Assembly (NCBI GenBank): GCA_964510205.1
Contig: CAZEBW010000083.1
Span: 1 to 15,178, forward strand
Direction: 5' to 3'
Length of the DNA stretch: 15,178 nucleotides
Origin: CAZEBW01 sp964510205
GTDB taxonomy: Bacteria; Chloroflexota; Anaerolineae; VGOG01
The position numbers were made by a program, and so were the translations under genes. Positions 1 to 5,832 of this stretch are shown in pieces. Position 1 is the first letter of the stretch. Each line of letters opens with the position of its first letter. The notes beneath the pieces are model-generated. The model saw only the letters and a list, made by a program, of their open reading frames with translations. It was not told where the DNA came from and ran no database searches.

Positions 1-19
1 GTAATCCTTGACTAGCGAC

Positions 20-143
20 CGCTGGTTGAGTAGCTCGTAGCGTAGCGAAGAGCGTATCGAAACCAAGGGAGCGGGTCACTCACAAGGCCGCTTGGTTTCG
101 ATACGGCCCTTTCACTGGCGTTTCAGGCCCTACTCAACCGGCG
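20..143. repeat. composite inverted repeat (REP/MITE-like)
   Basis: Two nested pairs of inverted arms are visible. The outer arms are CGCTGGTTGAGTAG at 20-33 and its complement CTACTCAACCGGCG at 130-143, with one mismatch. The inner arms are CGTATCGAAACCAAG at 53-67 and CTTGGTTTCGATACG at 91-105, a perfect 15-base match. Arms of the 'GGTTGAGTAG...TATCGAAACC' type recur as interspersed palindromic repeats in several high-copy intergenic families that I recall from Actinobacteria and Chloroflexota. There is no coding signal. Function is unknown; it could be a non-autonomous mobile element or a transcript-end structure. Confidence 0.7.
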
Positions 144-208
144 CTTCCGCACAAACCATTCAGCTGGCCTTTACCCTAAAAACTTATGGAACAGATCTCT
201 AGTGAGAA

Positions 209-244
209 AAGACCTCGGAGGTCCGTGGAGACCTCCGAGGTCTT
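209..244 (-). terminator. perfect 15-bp hairpin, terminator-like on minus strand
   Basis: AAGACCTCGGAGGTC (209-223) and GACCTCCGAGGTCTT (230-244) are perfect inverted copies separated by six bases. Each arm is itself almost a palindrome (GACCTC-G-GAGGTC). Read on the minus strand the stem is followed at once by TTTTCT, as in an intrinsic terminator, and it lies about 40 bases past the stop of the small gene at 283-495. The self-similar arms also resemble a family of interspersed 'GACCTCGGAGGTC' repeats that I recall from Chloroflexota, so it may be a dispersed repeat that also serves as a terminator. Confidence 0.6.
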
Positions 245-282
245 GTGGTTACGTCAGCCCTTGCGTTTGTGATTATGGGAGA

Positions 283-495
283 TCACACCATCCTCTCCGC
301 GCGTAACCGTAGCAGAGAGAGAAGTTCAGCCAAGTTCACCAGCCCCTCGGCCTCCAGTCGTTCAGCAGGGGTTAGTTTTTTGCCTTGATCCTGGCGATCC
401 AGTAAGCTTTGTAACCGCTTGTCAACCCCTTCTGGCAAGTTGAATCGAATCAGATCTGCGGGCATTTCTAGTGGGATGAGAACCTGTTGAGACAT
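283..495 (-). CDS. small antitoxin-like protein, 70 aa
   Basis: This encodes a 70-residue protein that I do not recognise by name. The start at 495 is chosen over a longer frame reaching 684 because GGAGGG sits seven bases upstream of the ATG and a near-consensus promoter lies at 559-587. The N-terminus (MSQQVLIPLEMPADL) looks like a short beta strand followed by helices. The C-terminal half (about 42-68) is one amphipathic, leucine-rich helix, with the run LTPAERLEAEGLVNLAELLS near its start. Small proteins of this shape, common in cyanobacteria and Chloroflexota, often sit beside nucleases or PIN toxins as antitoxins, but no toxin is adjacent here. The gene stands alone, with its own promoter and a terminator-like hairpin downstream. 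The ORF is convincing; the antitoxin role is a guess. Confidence 0.65.
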   Translation of the reverse strand: MSQQVLIPLEMPADLIRFNLPEGVDKRLQSLLDRQDQGKKLTPAERLEAEGLVNLAELLSLLRLRAERMV

Positions 496-558
496 GGTCT
501 TACCCTCCTCTATACCACACCATCCATTGAGTCGCAAATGTCTTCTCCATCCGCTGTG

Positions 559-587
559 ATTATAGCATGGAAATGGGGATCTGTCTA
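559..587 (-). promoter_or_regulatory. sigma70-type promoter for the small gene at 283-495
   Basis: On the minus strand TAGACA (587-582) is followed after exactly 17 bases by TATAAT (564-559). That is five of six and six of six matches to the -35 and -10 consensus. Transcription would begin near 552, leaving a leader of roughly 57 bases before the ATG at 495. Confidence 0.65.
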
Positions 588-636
588 ATTGACAGGTTGT
601 CCCTAACTTGAAACGCTCTCCACCGTTTTCACCTGC

Positions 637-678
637 GGCCCCTCGGAGGCCGGTGTTTCGGCGGCGAGTTTGTGAGAA
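637..678 (-). repeat. interspersed repeat copy 1 (with 3421-3460)
   Basis: The segment around CCCCTCGGAGGCCGGTGTTT matches 3421-3460 over about 40 bases, with scattered substitutions. Both copies lie upstream, on the coding strand, of a small antitoxin-like gene that has its own promoter. It looks like a dispersed genomic repeat; its function is unknown. Confidence 0.55.
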
Positions 679-714
679 GAACAACGGATCCCTTCGACAA
701 GCTCAGGACAAGCA

Positions 715-756
715 GCAGGATTAGCGGATCGGTCGCGCGTCATCCGCCAATCCTGC
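715..756. repeat. inverted repeat, possible terminator after the phosphotransferase gene
   Basis: GCAGGATTAGCGGAT (715-729) and ATCCGCCAATCCTGC (742-756) form a 15-bp stem with one G-T type mismatch around a 12-base loop. It begins 68 bases past the stop of the sugar phosphotransferase gene (824). There is no T-run, so if it ends transcription it is not a classical intrinsic terminator. The 'GGCGGAT...ATCCTGCC' word is typical of interspersed intergenic repeats that I recall from Chloroflexota. Confidence 0.5.
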
Positions 757-823
757 CCATCCGTGTTCTGACTGAGGACGGAATCGTGTCAGGCCGAGCA
801 TCAGCTCGCTTCCCCCCTCCCTC

Positions 824-2233
824 TCACCTTCCCTTCAGAGCGAGCATCTGCCCCACGGTCTTCAGCAAGATCAGTAAATCCAAGTAAATGGATTGGTGTT
901 TGATGTAGTAGAGGTCGTACTGAACCTTCTCTAAGGCGTCCTCAATCGAGTCGGCGTAGCCATACTTGACCAGGCCCCAGCCCGCCATCCCCGGTCGCAC
1001 AGAATGGCGAACCCTGTAGAAAGGGATCCGTTCCTCTAGCTCGGCCACGAACTCCGGTCGCTCCGGCCGAGGCCCGACGATGCTCATCTCCCCCTTGAGC
1101 ACGTTGATGAACTGGGGTAGCTCATCCAGCCTGGTGAGGCGCAAGAATCGCCCCACCCGCGTGATGCGGGGATCGCCCTTCTTGGCCCAGACGGCTTCCC
1201 CCTCCCTTTCAGCGTTGGGGATCATGGAGCGGAATTTGATCAGGCGGAAAGTCTTCCTGCCCTTGCCCACCCGCTCCTGGGTGTAGAACATAGGCCCAGG
1301 CGAGTCCACGTACAGGGCCAGGGCCACCAGGGGCAGCAGGATGGCGAAGACCGTCAGTCCGATAGCAGTGATGGAGAGGTCCACCGCCCGTTTGAACAGG
1401 GGGAAGAAGCCTCCCGTGGAGGGGTGATCCAGGGGCAGGGCCACGGCCCAACTATCGCCGATGTGCTCTACCGGCACCTTGCCCGTGATCTCCTCGTAGA
1501 GGAGGGGCATGAGCGTGATCTGAACCCCTTGCTCCTGGCAATCAATGAGGGCGCGGAAGAGGTCAAGGTGCAGGTTATAGGTTACGGCCAAGATGACCTC
1601 GGAGACATTTTGGGCCTTCACCAGGAAGACCAGGTCCCGGCGAGTCCCCACGACGGGCAGACCTTCGACGACCTGGCCTTGCTTAGCGGGGTCGTCGTCA
1701 ATGTAACCCACCAGTTGGTAATTGGGAGCCAGGTTCTCCCGGATGGTCTGGGCGATAGCTTGGCCTGATGCGCCCGCCCCCACGATAATGGCACGGCGCT
1801 GGAAGGGCTGACGACCGAGGAAGAGAGCATAGCCTGAGCGCCAGAGGGCCAAAAGGATAAAACACAGCACTGCGTAGAAGAGAATGAATAGGCGGGGCAG
1901 GGAGTCGCGGGGGGAAAAGAAATAGATCAGGAGATAGACCAGCAGCATAAAGGCGGTGATCCTGAGGAGGGTGGAGGCACTGGATAGGAAAGCGTCAGCG
2001 ACTTTCAGGTCATAGAAATCGTTCACCGAGGCCAACAGCAGCCAGAGGGCGGTCAAGGAGAGGAACCAGTGTGCTTGGGAGAGAATAAATTCTCGAGAAA
2101 AAGGGCGGAAAGGATCCCTTAGCGTCCACAGCCAAAGGGAAAGCAAAGTGGCTGCGCTGACCAGCAAGAGATCCACGAAAACCAACAGGGTCTTTCGTTC
2201 GGATATTTGCAGGGGTAGTTTTGGTAATGACAT
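824..2233 (-). CDS. undecaprenyl-phosphate sugar phosphotransferase (polyprenyl glycosylphosphotransferase)
   Basis: This membrane enzyme should transfer a sugar-1-phosphate from a nucleotide sugar to undecaprenyl phosphate, the first step of repeat-unit synthesis. It has the full WbaP/WcaJ/CpsE-type layout in 469 residues. Four N-terminal membrane helices lie at about 15-37, 56-70, 89-106 and 113-132. A Rossmann-like CoA_binding_3 domain with VGAGASGQAIA follows at 151-161. After a re-entrant or membrane helix near 284-311 comes the bacterial sugar transferase domain. Its hallmarks are PGPMFYTQERVGKGRKTFR then LIKFRSM (313-338), the catalytic Asp-Glu in TRLDELPQF (D370, E371) and SIVGPRPERPEF (384-395). 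AGGTG eight bases before the ATG supports the start. The sugar (glucose, galactose or other) cannot be told from sequence. It lies downstream of the ligase remnant and is separated from the other sugar genes by the toxin-antitoxin pair. Confidence 0.93.
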   Translation of the reverse strand: MSLPKLPLQISERKTLLVFVDLLLVSAATLLSLWLWTLRDPFRPFSREFILSQAHWFLSLTALWLLLASVNDFYDLKVADAFLSSASTLLRITAFMLLVYLLIYFFSPRDSLPRLFILFYAVLCFILLALWRSGYALFLGRQPFQRRAIIVGAGASGQAIAQTIRENLAPNYQLVGYIDDDPAKQGQVVEGLPVVGTRRDLVFLVKAQNVSEVILAVTYNLHLDLFRALIDCQEQGVQITLMPLLYEEITGKVPVEHIGDSWAVALPLDHPSTGGFFPLFKRAVDLSITAIGLTVFAILLPLVALALYVDSPGPMFYTQERVGKGRKTFRLIKFRSMIPNAEREGEAVWAKKGDPRITRVGRFLRLTRLDELPQFINVLKGEMSIVGPRPERPEFVAELEERIPFYRVRHSVRPGMAGWGLVKYGYADSIEDALEKVQYDLYYIKHQSIYLDLLILLKTVGQMLALKGR

Positions 2234-2330
2234 GCTTGGATCACCTGATGAGTTGACCGATGGCTCACTACTTGTGGAATCCAGTGCAGTCGGCCCGGTG
2301 AGGGATCTGCCATGAGGCTTCTATACTTTG

Positions 2331-2547
2331 TCAATCTGGCCATATCGAGTCGAAACGCCTCATACAGACGAAGCCCAGGATGATACCGCCAGCCAGGGCC
2401 ATGGCCAGGTAGGGCTGGTTGGTGACGACGGCAATGGCTAATAGGGAGAAGAGGTCCCAGCAGGAAAGCGTCGGTGAGTCCGAACACCTGATGGGCCAGC
2501 ATTCCGCAGGCCAGACCCACAATCAATGCCCGCAGCCAGCGATCATT
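2331..2547 (-). pseudogene. remnant of the 3' end of a Wzy_C/O-antigen-ligase gene
   Basis: This decayed copy of the end of the gene at 3778-5832 is about 90% identical at the DNA level where it aligns. Positions 2547-2464 match the region coding for residues 537-560 (NDRWLRAL..., with VGLACGMLAHQVFGLTDAFL), and 2455-2347 match residues 636-673 (LFSLLAIAVV ... MKRFES). The 218 bases between them are missing. At the junction the 8-base word CCCAGCAG occurs once (2456-2463), whereas the intact gene has it twice (3927-3934 and 4145-4152), so the loss looks like deletion between short direct repeats. As 218 is not a multiple of three, the reading frame shifts. The upstream 5' part of the gene is absent: homology stops at 2547, just 21 bases from the end of the PIN gene. 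Confidence 0.85.
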
Positions 2548-2568
2548 AGACGGAGAGGATGCAAATCA

Positions 2569-3054
2569 TCAGCTTTCCCCAGCCAACGCACGGCCAGCCT
2601 GATATAGCCTCTCGCTCATGCGAAACCCGGCAGCTCGGAGTTCGTCCAGCAACGGTGTCACGGCCGAGATAAGACCTCGCTTCTTCGCCGCAATCAACGT
2701 CCCCACCGTGCCGGTCTTATTCAGGCCCCGCGCCTCCGCTACTCGTCGCCCCCGTGCTTCGTCAATCAGCAACAAATCAGCTTCCAACTCGATGGCCAGC
2801 ACAATGGCTTCGCTCTCACCGGCATCCAACCGCTCCCTCAGGAGTTGTACCGCCGTCGTGTCACGGACTCCCACGACGTGTATCCAGGCAGCACCGCTGA
2901 CTTCCACTCCACCTGGGCGTCCGCGTCCGCTGGTTACTACCTCGTCCCGAACAGCCGATGGAATGCGCAGCTCGCCGTATAGCGAACGCAGCAGGTTGAA
3001 ATAACCAATCTGTGCCAAAGCGATCAAAGGGCCGGCATCAGCCACCACGATCAT
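2569..3054 (-). CDS. DUF3368 PIN-like nuclease, toxin of a type II pair
   Basis: A 161-residue protein with the DUF3368 version of the PIN fold, predicted to be a metal-dependent RNase toxin. Acidic residues expected at the active site are visible: D6 in VVADAGPLIALA, D37/E38 in AVRDEVV, E80 and E82 in DAGESEAIVLA, and D98/E99 in LLLIDEARGRRVA. The length is normal for the family. Its ATG (3054-3052) overlaps the stop of the upstream antitoxin gene as ATGA, so the two are translationally coupled. UPF0175-DUF3368 pairs are a known arrangement in cyanobacteria, archaea and Chloroflexota. The pair is unrelated to sugar synthesis and probably moved into the cluster. Its 3' end lies 21 bases before the truncated ligase remnant, which hints that its arrival or a linked rearrangement destroyed that gene. 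Confidence 0.88.
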   Translation of the reverse strand: MIVVADAGPLIALAQIGYFNLLRSLYGELRIPSAVRDEVVTSGRGRPGGVEVSGAAWIHVVGVRDTTAVQLLRERLDAGESEAIVLAIELEADLLLIDEARGRRVAEARGLNKTGTVGTLIAAKKRGLISAVTPLLDELRAAGFRMSERLYQAGRALAGES

Positions 3055-3335
3055 GCGCTGTCCTCACCCAACAGTTGCTCCAGCATCGCTACCTCGGCGG
3101 CCAGTTCCTCCGGTGACTCCGTGAAGTAGGAGAGCCCATGCTGCGCCAGCAGATGGATGAACTCCAGTTTGGAGATCCCCAGCAACTCGGCTCCCTTGCC
3201 GGACGAGATACGTCCCTCCCGAAACAACTCCACAGCAATCAATTCCCGTAGCCGGGTCTCCAGTCCTGCCTGTGGGACGTCGAGCGCTCCCAGCAAATCG
3301 CGTGGCAAGTCCAAGGCGACTGTCAATGTGCTCAT
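3051..3335 (-). CDS. UPF0175 family antitoxin, 94 aa
   Basis: A small DNA-binding-type antitoxin of the UPF0175 family. The N-terminal strand (STLTVALDLPRDLL) is followed by helices. The family core at 34-67 (AVELFREGRISSGKGAELLG continuing to HLLAQHGLSYF) contains a helix-turn-helix-like segment. The acidic C-terminal helix (72-93) probably contacts the toxin. I choose the ATG at 3335 rather than an in-frame ATG at 3368, because GGAGG lies about ten bases upstream of 3335 and the predicted transcription start (near 3365) excludes the earlier codon. The gene precedes and overlaps the PIN-like toxin gene by four bases, the usual antitoxin-first order. Such antitoxins commonly repress their own promoter, here at 3372-3400. 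Confidence 0.87.
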   Translation of the reverse strand: MSTLTVALDLPRDLLGALDVPQAGLETRLRELIAVELFREGRISSGKGAELLGISKLEFIHLLAQHGLSYFTESPEELAAEVAMLEQLLGEDSA

Positions 3336-3371
3336 TCTCCCTCTTCCTCCTTCTGTCCTAGTTTTCATGGT

Positions 3372-3400
3372 ATTATACCCTATCCCGCTCCCAAAATCAA
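3372..3400 (-). promoter_or_regulatory. sigma70-type promoter of the toxin-antitoxin operon
   Basis: On the minus strand TTGATT (3400-3395) and TATAAT (3377-3372) are separated by exactly 17 bases. The predicted start near 3365 gives a leader of about 30 bases carrying the GGAGG ribosome site. A near-perfect promoter next to the antitoxin gene fits an autoregulated module independent of the sugar operon. Confidence 0.68.
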
Positions 3401-3420
3401 GAAGCCCGCTTCCAGCCCAT

Positions 3421-3460
3421 GCCCCCTCGGAGGCTGGTGTTTCCGCGGCAAGTTTTTGAA
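3421..3460 (-). repeat. interspersed repeat copy 2 (with 637-678)
   Basis: The segment GCCCCCTCGGAGGCTGGTGT and the 20 bases after it match 637-678, with substitutions spread along the length. It lies just upstream of the toxin-antitoxin promoter. Confidence 0.55.
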
Positions 3461-3777
3461 CTTCCTTTTCTCAGCGACGTCAAAGAGCGGTTCTTGTGGT
3501 TCTGAGGGACGTCCCTGCCCATATGCATCAAGATAAGACGAGGCAGTGTCCCTCTTGAGTGTTGCTGGGACGGTGGTGTCCAAATATGACATCGAATGGA
3601 GAGGATTCATCGAATTCAGTGCCGCCAGTTCGGTAAATTCCCGTTATTCGTTGTCATATTTTTTTCTCACGCTGCCACTCAACGACACGCTGCGGGGAGA
3701 CTATCTTCTCGTGGAGATCACCTGATCTTGAAATCCCCAAGCCCCGCTCTCGGCAGGAGGGAGGCGCCCTCAGCAAT

Positions 3778-5832
3778 TTACGTGGTCCCATTTGTCCCCT
3801 CTTGGGGTTTCGACTCGAAACGTTTCATACAGACCAAGCCCAGGACCACGCCGCCAGCCAGGGCAATGGCCAGGCCCAGGTAAGGCTGGTCGCCGACGAC
3901 GGCAATGGCCAATAGGGAGAAGAGGCCCCAGCAGCCAAAAGCCAACAGGAAGGTGCCTGGCCAACTTGATAACCAACCGCTGCTGGCTTCGCCACGGCCA
4001 CCTGCAGATTCTAGACCATTGCCTCCTTCTCCCTCTGCCTCAACGCTTTCATTTGCAGATAATTGCCCCGCTATCGAATCCCGATGCACGTACAACGCAG
4101 CTATCAACCCCATGAACACCCACATCACGACCCCGGGCTTAGTGCCCAGCAGGAAAGCGTCGGTGAGGCCGAAGACCTGATGGGCCAGCATCCCGCAGGC
4201 CAGACCCACGATCAGTGCCCGCAGCCAGCGATCATTCAGGGCGTGATAAGCCCGCCAGGCGGTGACGGCGAAGGTGGTGAGAAGGGCCACGTATCCCACC
4301 AGGCCGGGGATGCCGAGGTCTACCGCTACCTGGAGCAGTTCGTTGTGGGCGTGAGTAACCTGGGTTGGTAGCCTGGAGGTGGAGAAAGGAACTCGGAATC
4401 CATCTCTGGTACCATCACTATAGCGCACCACTGCCATCAGACCATGATAACCGCCATCGGGATCAGACCCCTCAACCCTGCTCCAACCAGACAGGAGGAG
4501 CTGCTGGCTGCCATCGCCCGACAGGCTTATCCGCTGGTGAAGACGCTTCTTCACGCCCGAAGCGCCTGTGATCTTGAGCGAATAGTTGCCTTCTTTGACA
4601 TGGAAACCACCTTGTCTATCCTGGCTGGTGAGATTGATGCCCTTCCAATGGTCGGGGACGCCATTGCCATCACTGTCTGCTTCAAAGGAAGCGTTGGAGG
4701 CGGTCTGAGTGGTCTCTTGGAACGCGAGATCATCGAACCAGGCGGTGCCCGATTGGTCATCGTAACGGAGATAGACATCTATGGCCTGGAAGGGTTTGCT
4801 GGGGGCAACAACTGTCTCGACGTACTCCCAACCGGTGTCCTTGGTTAAAGAATGCTTGAGCGCGGTATTAAACGCGCCCATTCCGACCCCAGCGTGGGGA
4901 GAATCCCGAATCATGTAGATAGCCCGCTGCCATATTTCCACCCGGCGCTGCACCGTCTGGGAGTCTGCATCTACACGCAGCACGAACCGTGTCAGTTCCC
5001 ATCCCCTGCCGCTCTGGAATACTGCAAAGATAGCCAAAGCTATGACTGGAATGGCCCACAGGGCGCGCCGATCGTGCCATGCAGCCAAGGCGAGGAGCCC
5101 AACACCAGTGCCGATGAAGGAACCTCTGGATTGAGTCAGGGCTAGCGTAAATGCAGTCAATAGAAGAGACAGGGCCAAAATAGGCCGATACCACGCCCGC
5201 CAGATTTGGAGCAGGCGACCATCGCTTGCCTCCTGAATCCTTGGCGATGGACAGCCACTCGATAGCAGACTGACCAGCGCTGGCATCAAGAAGGTTAAGG
5301 TTCCACCTATGCCATTGGGCGAGAAGCCTCCTTTACGAGACCGAGGGATCTCTTGGATCAATTGGGGCAAATGATCATATAACTGTAGCTGGGGAAAGGG
5401 CTTGGTCTTGGCATGGGGCCAATCCGTGCCCACCAGCCCTAGCATGACCACAGCAGCGCTGACGAGAATCAGGGCGACAGCAGCGAGTTGTACCCCGCGA
5501 ACGGTATGGGTTGCGTTAACTACCACGTATAAGACAGCAATTCCCAGAATAAGACCATAGAACTTGGGCAGGCTGAGCGATCGGTCTACGGATACGTACA
5601 GGCTCACCGCCACCATGGTTAGAATGGTTAAGATAGGTAGATCCATGGGGGTCGTTGTTGTTAACCTGCCAGTCGCCCACCAGCGTGCCATCCACAGCAG
5701 GCCCAGGGCAACCAGACCAAATAAAGGAACTTGATCGGAGAAGATGAATAATATGTAGATAGCTACCAGTAGGAAGATCTCGGTCCCTGTAATGATGCCT
5801 ACCATCCTGGGGAAACTTGATGCTCTACTCAT
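3778..5832 (-). CDS. Wzy_C/O-antigen-ligase family membrane protein with an inserted carbohydrate-binding-like domain
   Basis: A 684-residue polytopic membrane protein, long for the Wzy_C family (usually about 400-500), predicted to polymerise or ligate lipid-linked glycans on the outer face of the membrane. Hydrophobic helices run from about residue 12 to 276 and resume after 499. LTQSRGSF (R236) and VGMGAFN (316-322) mark the start of the large periplasmic loop, and QVTHAHNELL (H494, H496) supplies the family's conserved histidine. Between them residues 334-488 form a soluble domain not normal for the family (separate entry at 4369-4833). After helices near 540-582 comes a Glu/Gly/Ser-rich linker (586-620), then two more helices (626-646, 651-668) and a short charged tail. 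The ATG overlaps the stop of the upstream GT4 gene as ATGA, so translation is probably coupled. A broken copy of its 3' end lies at 2331-2547. Polymerase and ligase cannot be told apart from sequence. Confidence 0.88.
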   Translation of the reverse strand: MSRASSFPRMVGIITGTEIFLLVAIYILFIFSDQVPLFGLVALGLLWMARWWATGRLTTTTPMDLPILTILTMVAVSLYVSVDRSLSLPKFYGLILGIAVLYVVVNATHTVRGVQLAAVALILVSAAVVMLGLVGTDWPHAKTKPFPQLQLYDHLPQLIQEIPRSRKGGFSPNGIGGTLTFLMPALVSLLSSGCPSPRIQEASDGRLLQIWRAWYRPILALSLLLTAFTLALTQSRGSFIGTGVGLLALAAWHDRRALWAIPVIALAIFAVFQSGRGWELTRFVLRVDADSQTVQRRVEIWQRAIYMIRDSPHAGVGMGAFNTALKHSLTKDTGWEYVETVVAPSKPFQAIDVYLRYDDQSGTAWFDDLAFQETTQTASNASFEADSDGNGVPDHWKGINLTSQDRQGGFHVKEGNYSLKITGASGVKKRLHQRISLSGDGSQQLLLSGWSRVEGSDPDGGYHGLMAVVRYSDGTRDGFRVPFSTSRLPTQVTHAHNELLQVAVDLGIPGLVGYVALLTTFAVTAWRAYHALNDRWLRALIVGLACGMLAHQVFGLTDAFLLGTKPGVVMWVFMGLIAALYVHRDSIAGQLSANESVEAEGEGGNGLESAGGRGEASSGWLSSWPGTFLLAFGCWGLFSLLAIAVVGDQPYLGLAIALAGGVVLGLVCMKRFESKPQEGTNGTT
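4369..4833 (-). other. inserted carbohydrate-binding-like beta-sandwich domain, halves in permuted order
   Basis: This segment codes for residues 334-488 of the Wzy_C protein. Residues 334-371 (GWEYVETVVAP, then DVYLRYDDQSGTAWFDDLAF) look like the end of a galactose-binding-fold/CBM4_9-type module. Residues 380-398 (NASFEADSDGNGVPDHW) look like the beginning of such a module. They are followed by middle-type strands: GNYSLKI at 415-421, LLLSGWSRVEG at 445-455 and VRYSDGTRDGFRVPFST at 469-485. Joining the end of the insert to its start would give the usual order, so the module appears circularly permuted or cut from a tandem array. The family assignment is from memory of motifs and should be tested by profile search. 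Confidence 0.62.

Larger units (their letters stand above)
496..823. other. gene-free stretch with promoter and repeats
   Basis: About 330 bases lie between the small gene and the stop of the sugar phosphotransferase. They hold the promoter at 559-587, a copy of a roughly 40-base repeat at 637-678, a short CCCTTCGACAAGCTCAGG word at 690-707 that is frequent as an interspersed repeat in environmental bacterial genomes, and a hairpin at 715-756. I see no further gene. Confidence 0.6.
3336..3777. other. gene-free stretch with promoter and repeat
   Basis: About 440 bases between the antitoxin and the end of the large Wzy_C gene. It holds the promoter at 3372-3400 and a repeat copy at 3421-3460. 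A minus-strand open frame at 3380-3610 has no recognisable family, no good ribosome site and runs through the repeat, so I do not call it. Just upstream of it (about 3640-3700) the minus strand would read on in related frames if a 7-base A run and one TAA were ignored, so this could be the trace of a decayed gene, but that is weak. Confidence 0.4.

Noticed and set aside
1..282. Possible CRISPR or phage attachment site
   Set aside because: The repeats here are inverted arms, not evenly spaced direct repeats, and no cas, integrase or tRNA gene is present.
283..684. 133-codon minus-strand frame extending the small gene upstream to 684
   Set aside because: The extension runs through the promoter and an interspersed repeat, has unlikely composition, and lacks a ribosome site; the ATG at 495 has GGAGGG.
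2119..2526. 135-codon frame beginning like the ligase C-terminal region
   Set aside because: Only its first part is homologous; after the 218-base deletion it continues out of frame and runs into the phosphotransferase gene. It is treated as a pseudogene.
3380..3610. 76-codon minus-strand frame
   Set aside because: No known motif, no ribosome site, and it reads through the repeat at 3421-3460.
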